Assembly (NCBI GenBank): GCA_002633005.1
Contig: NMRA01000272.1
Coordinates: forward strand, 375,817 to 437,816
Length of the DNA: 62,000 bases
Source: Phoronis australis
Taxonomy: Eukaryota; Phoronida; Phoronidae
Direction: 5' to 3'
Part shown: positions 36,208 to 48,200 of the stretch, in pieces
Numbering within the stretch: the first letter of the stretch is position 1
Layout of the letters: the number at the start of each line of letters is the position of its first letter
The notes under the pieces: generated by a model
The model's input: only the letters and a program-made list of their open reading frames with translations
The model's database searches: none
Told to the model about the DNA's origin: nothing
Program-made: the position numbers and the translations under genes

Positions 36208-39200
36208 ATGATCCTACTAAGTGCTGCGATGCGCGGATTTATGGTAACTTTGGCTTTGTTAGTGTTTTTTCCACACCTTTCATCCGGTAAGTCGTGTTTG
36301 TTGGTAATGGCTGTTTATTTCCTGTATGTTGATTTTACATTGAAGCGAATACGAAGTGACTATTTCAAGCCAAATTTGGCAAAAACAACTTAACACGGAC
36401 CAAAAGAAAGGGACGTTTTCTTTTTTCAAGGCTACAGCGACACTTGTGTTTCAATAATTCTCCGTTGTACAAAACTCACCTGAGCTATTTTCATTTTCTC
36501 TCACCCAAACAACTAGTTAAAGAAGTTTTATTTCTTGTCATTTTTCATAACTAAAGTGCAATGAATTGTGAAGCTGTAATACTTTCATTTTAATGATCAT
36601 TATTTCGAGATTAAGCAAAGATAAATAAGTAACCAGCCCCGAATTTCTTGATGCATTAGGGCATTCCATAGAAACGTGACATACATACGTTGGCATTGTG
36701 CCCAGAAAAAAAATTATACCCCTTCTCAGGATTATCCAGTTGAACAGGTTCGTCAGCAAATGTATTTATTTTGTAAAAATGGGAACTCTAAAAATTGAGA
36801 GACTACTTGTTACATGTACCCTGCACAGCAAAGGAGTGTAATCATTGCCCCTTTCAATGTGACGACTCAGAGAGATGTATTGAGCTGCACCATGTATGTG
36901 ACGGAGTCAGCGACTGCCTGTCGGGGAGTGACGAAAGCATCTCACAATGTGGTGAGTTAGTACAGACTTAGTGTTACAGCAACATATATTTAAAAGTGAT
37001 GTTGAAGTCATGATTTCCAGGGGCGGATCCAGGATTTTTAGCTGGGAGGGGAGGGGGCAGGATTTTGCCCGTCAGACATCCGCACCCCCGAAACTGCCAA
37101 ATGGAATCTGGGAGAGTTTTAGGTGGAGGTATGGCCCCTTACCCCCCCTCAAAATCCTCCACTGATTTCCGTCCAGAAAACAAAGTTTCAGTCATGAAAT
37201 TGGTGTCAAACTGTTCCTTGGGCTTGTAAGGAACTGACAGTTCGTGCAGACCAAGTTCATAGAATTTCAAGTCTTGGCTTGACCTGAAAATTTGTGAGCT
37301 TAGCCTGAAAAAACAACGAACTCATTCAGTTCCTCCCGAACCCTGATATCGTAGTAATCTGAGTAACGATCAAAACAAGACCTATTTTATAGCGGTAAAG
37401 GTCTAAATCAAAACTTAATTTTTGTACAAAGAGGACGGATTTAATGCCACTTTAACCCATCTCCCATAACTTGAACCACTATTACTAGACAAATTTTAAT
37501 TTGTCTAGCAATAGTGTTTCAAGTAGCTTTAAAAAGCTACTTCGGGGAGTGATAAACGTCACGGCGTTCGATTCTGAGAGGCTCTGCGACTAAACGTTTG
37601 ACGTATGCTCAGCAGTTGTGGGCACGAAAACGATGCCATGTTTTACAATGTAAATCTCTAGTACAGGCTACGCAGCTTAAACTACGCAACAAGTATGGGT
37701 GTCGAGTACACGCATATACATAGTCTCCCACAGTCTCGAAAATTTTCTATTAGAAAAAATGCTAAGTGAGAACTGGAAGATTGGCTACGAAAAAATTAAA
37801 TAACACTCTTGTCAGATTCACCAGTAATAATGTTCATTAACAAACTGATTTGTTTGTTTGGTCCATGCTTAACAAATTTCCAGTTTCAAGTTTTGCGCTG
37901 ATCGACTCTATTGTTCTGTGCTCACATAAACATTAGACTTTGAACGCTGTTTCTGACGTCGTTACTGCCGCTACAGTACACAACGTGATTCTTCGCATTG
38001 ACCTGTGGAAGTGCGTTATCAACGAAAATATTTAAAATTTAGGTTGCCCTGGAAAGGAATTTCGCTGTAAGGACAACGGGACTTGCTTAGACTACGCCAA
38101 AATTTGCGATCGAGTGGCTGACTGCCCGAACACTCCCGGTGGTCATGACAACGACACTTCGGATGAAGAAAACTGTGGTAACGCCCTGCCTGATTTGTAG
38201 TCATTTATACTGACATGGAAGGTACCTCTTGTACGTGGTTTACAAAATATGGTTATAAAGAAGACTATACGAAGCACAACAGCTCCGCTTTTCACACCCA
38301 CAATTAAGCTTATGTATAAAATAATGTATTTTTTTTCAATTCTTTGCTTTTAAGTTTCGCACAAGAGCGTATGCGCCTAAGCTAGCATCACTTATTGCCG
38401 CATGTACCTATGCGGTTATCCCTTGTACCAGTTTCTTACTTGGGACCGTGCGCCTAGGAAGTTATGCCCATCTATATCCTGAACTTGCCTTATGCGCCTA
38501 AATGTAAAGCACCTTCGGTAAAACTAATGTTAAAGTTAAATGTCTTGTGAGAGACTTTTGACTTATTTATTGCAAAATGATAGACATTGTCGTGTGTTCA
38601 GAATTTAGCTTGAACTATTGAAACGAATTACTGAGAATAGACAAAATGCTTGCAAAACACCCAGTTTAAGACATGATCGTATGCAACATACCACGGATAG
38701 CCGCCTGTGCCTATTGGTCTGTTTAGTGACGATATATCTGCCACTATTACGATGCGATTTGGACCCACAAATAGGAATAGAAATGTACATTTCGAAAATT
38801 TGCAGGTCTTGGATTTTTACGATTCAGGTAACCACGGAGACTATTAAGCATTTACTATTTTTACAAAATTATATGTTTGGATAAGTTGGTGTGCCCCGAT
38901 AACGTTTGCACACATGATTGCTGCCGAGGAGTTGATGGGATTAAAATTAACTGGGTCCATAGCCAGGTAATAATTATCGAAGGGCTCAATAATTCACATC
39001 GCTACGTAAATGTGGCGTAATGATTATTATTATTACTTTATTATTATTATTATTATTTTGTTTTTAATTTTGGAACTTTAATTTTATTTGAATGGATCCA
39101 AAAACGTCAGAATTACGTCATACTAAACAAACGGTGGGAAGCTTAGAAACACTCGAACAAAACACGTTCATCGGAAAACACATTACTTCAGATATATGCG

Positions 39201-42200
39201 CATGGGCCTGCCTAGGCACATTATACGGATTAGCAGAATGTAATCTCGGCGTTTTTGCGTATGTTCTAGTATCCACTATTATATCCCCTTTCCGATACTG
39301 ATAATTGTGTATGTAATAAACTGTTGCAGAGTATCACAAATGCCTGCCGGATCACTGGCAGTGTATGAACATGTACTGCATCCCCAACTATAAGTATTGT
39401 GACTTTGTCGATGACTGCGGTGATAATTCGGACGAAAANNNNNNNNNNNNNNNNNNNNNNNNNNNNNNNNNNNNNNNNNNNNNNNNNNNNNNNNNNNNNN
39501 NNNNNNNNNNNNNNNNNNNNNNNNNNNNNNNNNNNNNNNNNNNNNNNNNNNNNNNNNNNNNNNNNNNNNNNNNNNNNNNNNNNNNNNNNNNNNNNNNNNN
39601 NNNNNNNNNNNNNNNNNNNNNNNNNNNNNNNNNNNNNNNNNNNNNNNNNNNNNNNNNNNNNNNNNNNNNNNNNNNNNNNNNNNNNNNNNNNNNNNNNNNN
39701 NNNNNNNNNNNNNNNNNNNNNNNNNNNNNNNNNNNNNNNNNNNNNNNNNNNNNNNNNNNNNNNNNNNNNNNNNNNNNNNNNNNNNNNNNNNNNNNNNNNN
39801 NNNNNNNNNNNNNNNNNNNNCAGGATTTTGCCCGTCAGACATACGCACCCCCGAACTGCCAAATGGAATCTGGGAGAGTTTTAGGTGGAGGCATGGCCCC
39901 TTTCACCCCCCCTCAAAATCCTCCACTGATTTCCGTCCAGAAAACAAAGTTTCAGTCATGAAATTGGTGTCAAACTGTTCCTTGGGCTTGTAAGGAACTG
40001 ACAGTTCGTACAGACCAAGTTCATATAATTTCAACTCTTGGCGTGACCTGAAAATTTGCGAGCTTGGCCTGAAAAAACAACGAACTCATTCAGTTCCTCC
40101 CGAACCCTGATATCGTAGTAATCTGAGTAACGATCAAAACAAGACCTATTTTATAGCGGTAAAGGTCTGAATCAAAACTTAGTTTTTGTACAAAGAGGAC
40201 GGATTTAATGCCCCTTTAACCCATCTCCCATTATAGTGTTTCAAGTAGCTTTAAAAAGCTACTTCTGGGAGTGATAAACGTCACGGCGTTCGATTCTGAG
40301 AGGCTCTGCGACTACTAACGTTTGACGTATGCTCAGCAGTTGTGGGCACGAAAACGATGTCATGTTTTACAATGTAAATCTCTAGTACATGCTACGCAGC
40401 TTAAACTACGCAACAAGAATGGGTGTCGTGTACACACATATACATAGACTCCCACAGTCTCGCAAATTTTCTATAAGAAAAAATGCTAAGTGAGTACTGG
40501 GAGATTGGCTACGAAAAAATTAACACTTGTCAGATTCACCAGTAATAATGTTTATTAACAAACTGATTTGTTTGTTTGGTCCATGCTTAACAAATTTCCA
40601 GTTTCAAGTTTTGCGCTGATCGACTCTATTGTTTTGTGCTCACATAAACATTAGACTTTGAACGCTGTTTCTGACGTCGTTACTGCCACTGCAGTACACA
40701 ACGTGATTCTTCGCATTGACCTGTGGAAGTGCGTTATCAACGAAAATATCTAAAATTTAGGTTGCCCTGGAAAGGAATTTCGCTGTAAGGACAACGGGAC
40801 TTGCTTAGACTACGCCAAAATTTGCAATCGAGTGTCTGACTGCCCGAACACTCCCGGTGGTCATGAAAACGACACTTCGGATGAAGAAAACTGTGGTAAC
40901 GCTCTGTCTGAATTTTAGTCATTTATAATGATATGGAAGGTACCTCTTGTACGTGCTTTACAAAATATGGTTATAAAGAAGACTATACGAAACACAACAG
41001 CACCGCTTTTCACACCCACAATTGAGCTTATGTATAAAATAATGCTTTTTTGCTTTAAAGTTTCGTACAAGAGCGTACGCGCCTAAGCTAACATCACTTA
41101 TTGGCGCATGTGCCTATGCCGTTATCCCTTATGCCAGTTTCTTACTTGGGACCGTGCGCCTATGAAGTTGTGCCTTTCTATATCCTGAATTTGCCTAAAT
41201 GTAGAGCACTTTCGAGTAAAACTAATGTTAAAGTTAAATGTCTTGTGAGAGACTCTTGACTTATTTATTGCAAAATGATAGACATTGTCGTGTGTTCAGA
41301 ATTTAACTTGAGCTATTGAAACGAATTACTGAGAATAGACTAAATGCTTGCAAAACACCCAGTTTAAGACATGATCGTATGCAACATAACAGGGATAGCC
41401 GCCTGTGCCTATTGGTCTGTTTAGTGACGATGTATCTGCCACTATTACGATTCGATTTGGACCCACAAATAGGAATAGAAATGTTTTCTTTGAGAAAATT
41501 TGCAGGTCTTGGATTTTTACGATTCAGGTTACCACGGAGACTATTTAGCATTTAATATTTTAAAAAAATTATATGTTTGGATTAGTTGGTGTGCACCGAT
41601 AACGTTTGCACACATGATTGCTGCCGAGGAGTTGAGGGGATTAAAATTAACTGGGTCCATAGTCAGCTAATAATTATCGAAGGGCTCAATAATTTACAGC
41701 GCTACGTAAATGTGGCTTAATGATTATTATTATTACTTTATTATTATTATTATTTTGTTTTTAATTTTGGAACTTTAATTTTATTTGAATGGATCCAAAA
41801 ACGTCAAAATTACGTCATACTAAACAAACGGTGGGAAGCTTAGAAACACTCGAGCAAAACACGTTCATCGGAAAACACATTACTTCAGATATAAGCGCAT
41901 GGGCCTGCCTAGGTACATTATACGGATTAGCAGAATGTAATCTCGGCGTTTTTGTGTGTCATCTAGTATCCACTATTATATCCCCTTTCCGATACTGATA
42001 ATTGTGTATGTAATAAACTATTGCAGAGTATCACAAATGCCTGCCGGATCACTGGCAGTGTATGAACATGTACTGCATCCCGAACTATAAGTATTGTGAC
42101 TTTGTCGATGACTGCGGTGATAATTCGGACGAAAAGGATTGCAGTGAGTATATTGTAATCAGACCGCTCATACTTTACAACGAAGCTACCACACCAGTGC

Positions 42201-45200
42201 ATTCGATTTTGCTGTGCCGATTTTTGTCAGACACAGTTCTGTTATTATGCAAGTCCAAGCCTGCTAGTTGTTAACGCGTACGGGTTTTACAAGTTAGCGC
42301 GTGCAGGCCTGACTCATTAACATGTTAATCTATTTCGTAACCGTGTTGCGAGGATGACTGAGGTCAGGACTCCAGGAACGGGTTGATTTTCTGGATTTGT
42401 ACATATTCGTACTTAAATACAGCAATTTAACCTTTTCATTTATACGTAAATATTATTCATGAACTGAAAGAAGGAGTGAAATACGTTTCTGCTGCCGTCT
42501 TGCTGACATTTTGAAGAAGGTGACATATATCGATCATGCAATGAGAAATGACCTCAGAGAAGAACCCTGTGACCTAGTGGGACTATCTTGTTAATAATGC
42601 GCGGACAGTTTCAGAGACTGCTTTCAACCCGTTTCACAGTTTCTTTTTGAACCAATCATGAAAAACTAAATGTCTTGATAAGTATCGTATATTTGCATCG
42701 TTGATTTAGCCACTGCTGGCATAAATAGACATCAACAAATAACAGCATGTAAAACGTATTACAACCTCAGCATGATAAAGTTTAGAACCGAAGCATTGCA
42801 AACTATCATAACTCTAATTTAGTACAGATAAGCGACATCCTATGCGCACCTGCAATGCGAATTAACGCGCATTCGTAGATTTAGGGCAAACGTGTTAAAC
42901 CCGTACGCGTTAACGACTGACAGACTTGGAATTCCGCACAACGTTTAACATTTCGAATTTGTATACCCGTGGACTTAGCGAGTGGTGAGTTGCTTTTTCA
43001 AAAAACAAACTTTGGTTCCAAGCAAACCAAAACAACCAACCGCAACAGTGAACCAGAGCTGTGTTCAAAGAGCACAAGTGGCTCCGCCTGTACGAAAAGA
43101 GAAACACCTCTCAGGGTAGTGGGATTCGAAGCTTATCACTTGCTCAACATAAAATCCCTTAGAACAACCGCGTCGTTGTCGGAGATTAAACGCGTTTTTA
43201 AAAAATCATTTGCTCCGTCTAGAAGAGAGCGAAATGAACTGCAAGTGCTTCTACCATACTGTTGCAGTATTTACAACCAGTTCTGGAAAATAAGTGGGTA
43301 ACGTTGGGTTTATTCTGAGTCATGTAATGGCTTACCAACTTAATCTAACTTCGTTCGTCCCTCTCTGGTTTTGCATGTATGTTTATTTTCAACTGCTCTC
43401 GTCGTTCTTCACGCAGATAGAGAAGAATGCTTGGAAGTCTTTTTTAAGTGCAACAACGGCGAGTGCATATACGACTCGTATTTTTGCGATGGAAAGCCCG
43501 ACTGCATCGATGGGTCAGACGAGCTTGGATGTGGTACGAGATTTTAATTTTAAAATTTTACGCCTTTTTCAGAAATCACCATTATTTTCAGAGCTGAAAC
43601 AATCTTGATATATCAGTCATTTCAAGATTTTTGTATTACCGTGCATGCAAATACTCTTACGAAAATAATTAAAGCTGTACTTGGTACAGAAGTTGACGAA
43701 TACACGTGCTTACCTCTCATACTGGCCAAAATTTTCAATTTTGACTTTGTCTATAATACTGCCTATTTTATAGCTAAAGAATTTCAGTATAAAACCAGGT
43801 ATTAAAAGAGCTAATATTTTAACATTTCTTGTGATTTTAGCACTGTCAATTGACGGGAGGTAGAAAACAATTAATTGAGAAAGAGTTATGAGACTTTTCT
43901 TTTCGTTGATCCACTTATAATCGTATTTCAATCTTTTTCCTTTTTGCAGCAACGCAGACAACCCACTTTTTGTGCCCGGAACAGTTTTATATCAAACTGG
44001 AGTTTGTTTGTGACGGCGAGCCAGACTGCTTGAACCACCGGGATGAGTTAGACTGTAAGGCTATTTAAAGTAAATCACATGATGGCTTTTGGAGTGAACA
44101 GTATTAGTTAAATTCAATAGCTACACGTTAAAAAGCTATTGTTAGTACACGGCTAGGACTGCGCTGCTTCTGGTGTTGCGACTGATATCACTACTGCTGC
44201 ACAGCTACCGATACTGATACTGCTGCAGCTAGTGATACTGATACTGCTACTGATACTGTTATTGCTCTTGCTACTAATACTGATGCTGTAAACTGCTACT
44301 GATACGGCCACTGATAGTGATGCTGATACTGATTCTGTTGCTGCTAATGATACTGATACTGATACTCTTATTGCTATTGCTACTGATGTTGCAGCTCATA
44401 CTGATACCCAAAAATTCGACATTTCAATGTATTGTAGCAAACTTTGGTATGCTAAAATTCATTTTACTTTAATATGTTCTCCAACGTATACTATTGATTT
44501 GATTTTCAATTTCAGTAACGAAATAAATTGTAATATGTATCTAGGCAACTGCAGCACAACCGACTTCCGGTGTGAAAACTCCCGTTGCCTCCGCCCGTCA
44601 CAAATCTGTGATGGTGTGTGTGACTGCTTGAATACCTGCAGTGACGAGAACGGATGTCACAGTAAGTCGGCAGCGAAAGTTACGGTTTTATCGCACATAT
44701 TCTTAAAGACTAAATCTTCATTGTCCTTATACCTGAATTTAACGTGACATAGCTGAGTTTATTTACAAATTTCATTCCCTCATGTTTAAAACGTGTTCTT
44801 TGAAGGTTCCACGAAACATCATAACCTATGGCTGTTGAAATCTCTTGCGGAACAATACTTTGCTTCCAAGGAACTAAATGCGTTCATTCAATTCAGCGGT
44901 ACACACTGCAACAGTATAACATATCCGTATCGGCGTTTTTTTGCTTACTAGGAGAAGCGCACATTTGTAATAGCTTCGGTGACCATCTGTGCAAGACATT
45001 TGGAACGAGTCACCCGCAGAGATGCGTACGTGATGCATATCTCTGCGATGGAAATTTCGACTGTTTGTATGGTGAGGACGAGACAACATGCAATGGTAAA
45101 AGCACATGCAACTTTATTATCATACACTTAAAATCTAAAATAATAATTTGATTAATCACAATGGCAATGATGACGTTGATGATCGACGAAAATGATAATG

Positions 45201-48200
45201 AATGATGACGACGACATCTATGACGATCAACGTAATGTTAAGGATTATGATAGCGATGGAGGTAAAGATGATGATGATGAAGACGATGGTGATGATGAAG
45301 ATGATGACGACGATAATGATGGTAATAATGGTGCTCGGCGAATCCAATGACGATGATGGTGAATGGGATAATGAAAATTACTGATGGTGAGAATTGTGAT
45401 CGTGATGTCAACAACGAAGACAATAACGATAATCATGAATATAGAAGTAATGAAAGCGGTGATTATATAACATAGCTTTTTGCCAATATTGTATCATTCT
45501 AAATAGTTTCTTGAAAATCGACACAGTGGTATCAGTGATAAACGATGTAAAATATTTTATTATTTTGGTATTTATATGCCCATTAAAATCTGGAAATATA
45601 TAGACATCTTAAACGCTGCATAAGTGTACAAATACGTATGATATTGTTGCTTCAGCTCAGTGCGAATGGCCAATGTTCATGTGCATTGATGGAAAATGTA
45701 TACCAGGCGAAAAAGTGTGTGATAAAGTTGGCGACTGCTCGTTTAATGAAGACGAAAACGAATGTTTCTTTGGAGGTATGCTCATGGCGTCACACAAAAC
45801 GTTGTACCTGGCCTATGATCCACAAGTTCTTGTTGATTTTAGTCACTATTTACCAAATATTTGAAAATAAGAGTACGACCAAATAATCCGAAGCCTGGAA
45901 TTGGTTGTAAAGTCTCAAACAAACAGCTCCGTAGAAGTTGGATTGCTAAAACTGATTGAATTTTTTGATTATTTAGACTCTGCATCTTCATCCATTTTGG
46001 GATTTAGGTAAAGCGTTTGATTCATTATATCATTTTATTATTCTTCTCTTAGGCAAGCAATTATAAATCAAGAAGAAAGTAATTATTAACTTACTTCGGT
46101 TTATTGCTCTCATAGCCTAAACATCTAACATGTCTTTGCCGATCATAGTGTCTTCTTAGTTGAACATTAAAGGAGTTTCTTTTTTTACAATAATACCTAT
46201 CACGCGACCAATCGCTCACGGCCAAAAAACACCCCCGACACGTTGTTTTTAGGGATTACGCGAAAATTGCAATTGCCCCTTCCCACTCAGATTGGTCAGT
46301 ACATTATCTCCTCCTTTCTCACGTTCCCCTCTTTCGGTTTTCTATTTCCTATCCTTCTCTTCCATACTCACCTTCGTCTATCCACTTTCTTATTTGTCAC
46401 TGCTGGAATTACTCATTGTCCCAACTGCTGTTCGACCGAACGCGTCTAATATGTACAGAAAATTAAATGTCGTATCCCATAACTTTGCATCCGCATGACC
46501 TGTCCCACCTCAAGCCGGTTACGTGCATTGGCGTTCTGTTGTTCTTTCCTGTAGATTGTAAATACGGTCAATATCGATGTCTCTCAGGCCAATGCGTTGA
46601 CGAACGTTGGGTCTGTGACGGGACCTACAATTGTTATGATAGGAGCGACGAGCGTGACTGTGGTGAGATTTTGTCATCGTATAAATTATGTATTGATATA
46701 TATTGAAATGAAGAGAATTAAAATATTGGCATATCTTTTACAGTATTAAAACTTAATGTACAACCAAAATTAACCAAAATGAGGACTTGAGTCAGTTTTC
46801 CTGGCAGATTGTCTCATATCTCCGAAACTTGCATTTTTAGCTCAACTTTGATCTTTTTCTTTCATTTTTCAGACAACTATCAGTGCCCCGAAAACTATTT
46901 TAGGTGTAACTTAACCGGGCAGTGCCTGTTGCCAAATCGAATTTGTGATCACAGGAGGGACTGTCCTGACGGAAGTGACGAAAAAGAGTGCAGTAAGAAC
47001 AATGTATTTTGACTATGTTATAATATATTTAGCAATTTGTCATTGTGTTTGCATACAGCAAATGCGTGGACACATTTATGGAATGATATGATCTAAATTT
47101 CATAGACTTCGGAAGCCTAACATTTTAATTTATCTTGGTGAGATATCTAATTTTTTTACAAATTCGCCATGCTGTAGAGCCATTGCAGGTTGCCAAGCAG
47201 ACAATGACGGTGGAAAAACAACGTGACACTTCTATTCTCCATGGAAACACCTGTCAATCGTCCGAATGCCTTCACCAACCGTCAATTTTGAGAATGTTGA
47301 AACTCTTAACTATCATAAAACGTTACAACGACAACGCTTTGCAATCCACAAAGGATGAAATATGCCATGGAAATGACTTTTGTGCAAGTTAAATTTATTT
47401 CAGATTACAGAAAATGCCGGGAAGACGAGTTCCAGTGTTCGAGCGGCGAGTGCATTCCTGAACACATGCTGTGCGTGTTGGGGCCAAGTGGCTGTAAAGA
47501 CGGCTCTCATCTCTGGGGAGACTGTAGTAAGGCTAACGTGTAATAGTGCATAAAAGTTCAAGTCCAGGTTATGTTAGGACAACGTGATGAATGCTACTCA
47601 AATTATCAAGATCGATGCTTCACACATGACACATGACATTGACCAAATACATAGTGATTATGCCACGCCGTTCGATTTTGTAAACTAAAAACTCCTACAG
47701 TCAAACATTGTTGGCAGAGATAGTTTTAGTGTTAATAAACTTTCAAACATTAGAGAAGGGAGCGATTAATTAGATAACCATTTTTCAGCTAGAAATCTCT
47801 CGCTAAAACAAAATATCACCACCACAACTAGGCAAAATTGAAGTGAACGACTTTTTACTCAGGCTTTTGTGCGCGATATGAGTGAGATGAAACACATGGT
47901 AGTGTTGGCTAACGTATTAAACCAAGGTTAACATGACTAACGGACTGTAAAACACGGTGTCGGACGCCAAAACACGACTCACGTACCTGCAAACATCGTT
48001 CACTGACTCACATACATGGGATCGAACTCATACATGGGATCGCACTCACAACACAAACACGATTCATTCACCACCCCCCCCAAAAAAAAAAAAAAAAAAA
48101 AAAAAAANTAAACACAGTTCACTCCGATAAAGCATGCCAAATACACGNAACCAATTCCATGTGATTCAATACATGTCACAGATCACTAAAACCCCTATGA

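Noticed and set aside
39266-39961. Long frames across the 382-N gap
   Set aside because: Most of the length is unknown bases. The only real coding part is the LDLa exon from 39330.
39092-42002. Frame conserved between 39092-39301 and 41789-41998
   Set aside because: The similarity comes from the tandem duplication of the whole segment. The same holds for the other paired frames (38605/41303, 38618/41316, 38019/40737).
42969-43301. 110-codon frame, and GGGATTCGAAGC resembling a tRNA B box
   Set aside because: No matching A box or cloverleaf is found upstream, and the protein has no recognisable domain. It lies in the intron before the LDLa exon at 43417.
48060-48110. Poly-A run after a C run as a retrocopy tail
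   Set aside because: No retrocopied sequence precedes it, and an N lies inside. It is low-complexity DNA or an assembly edge.
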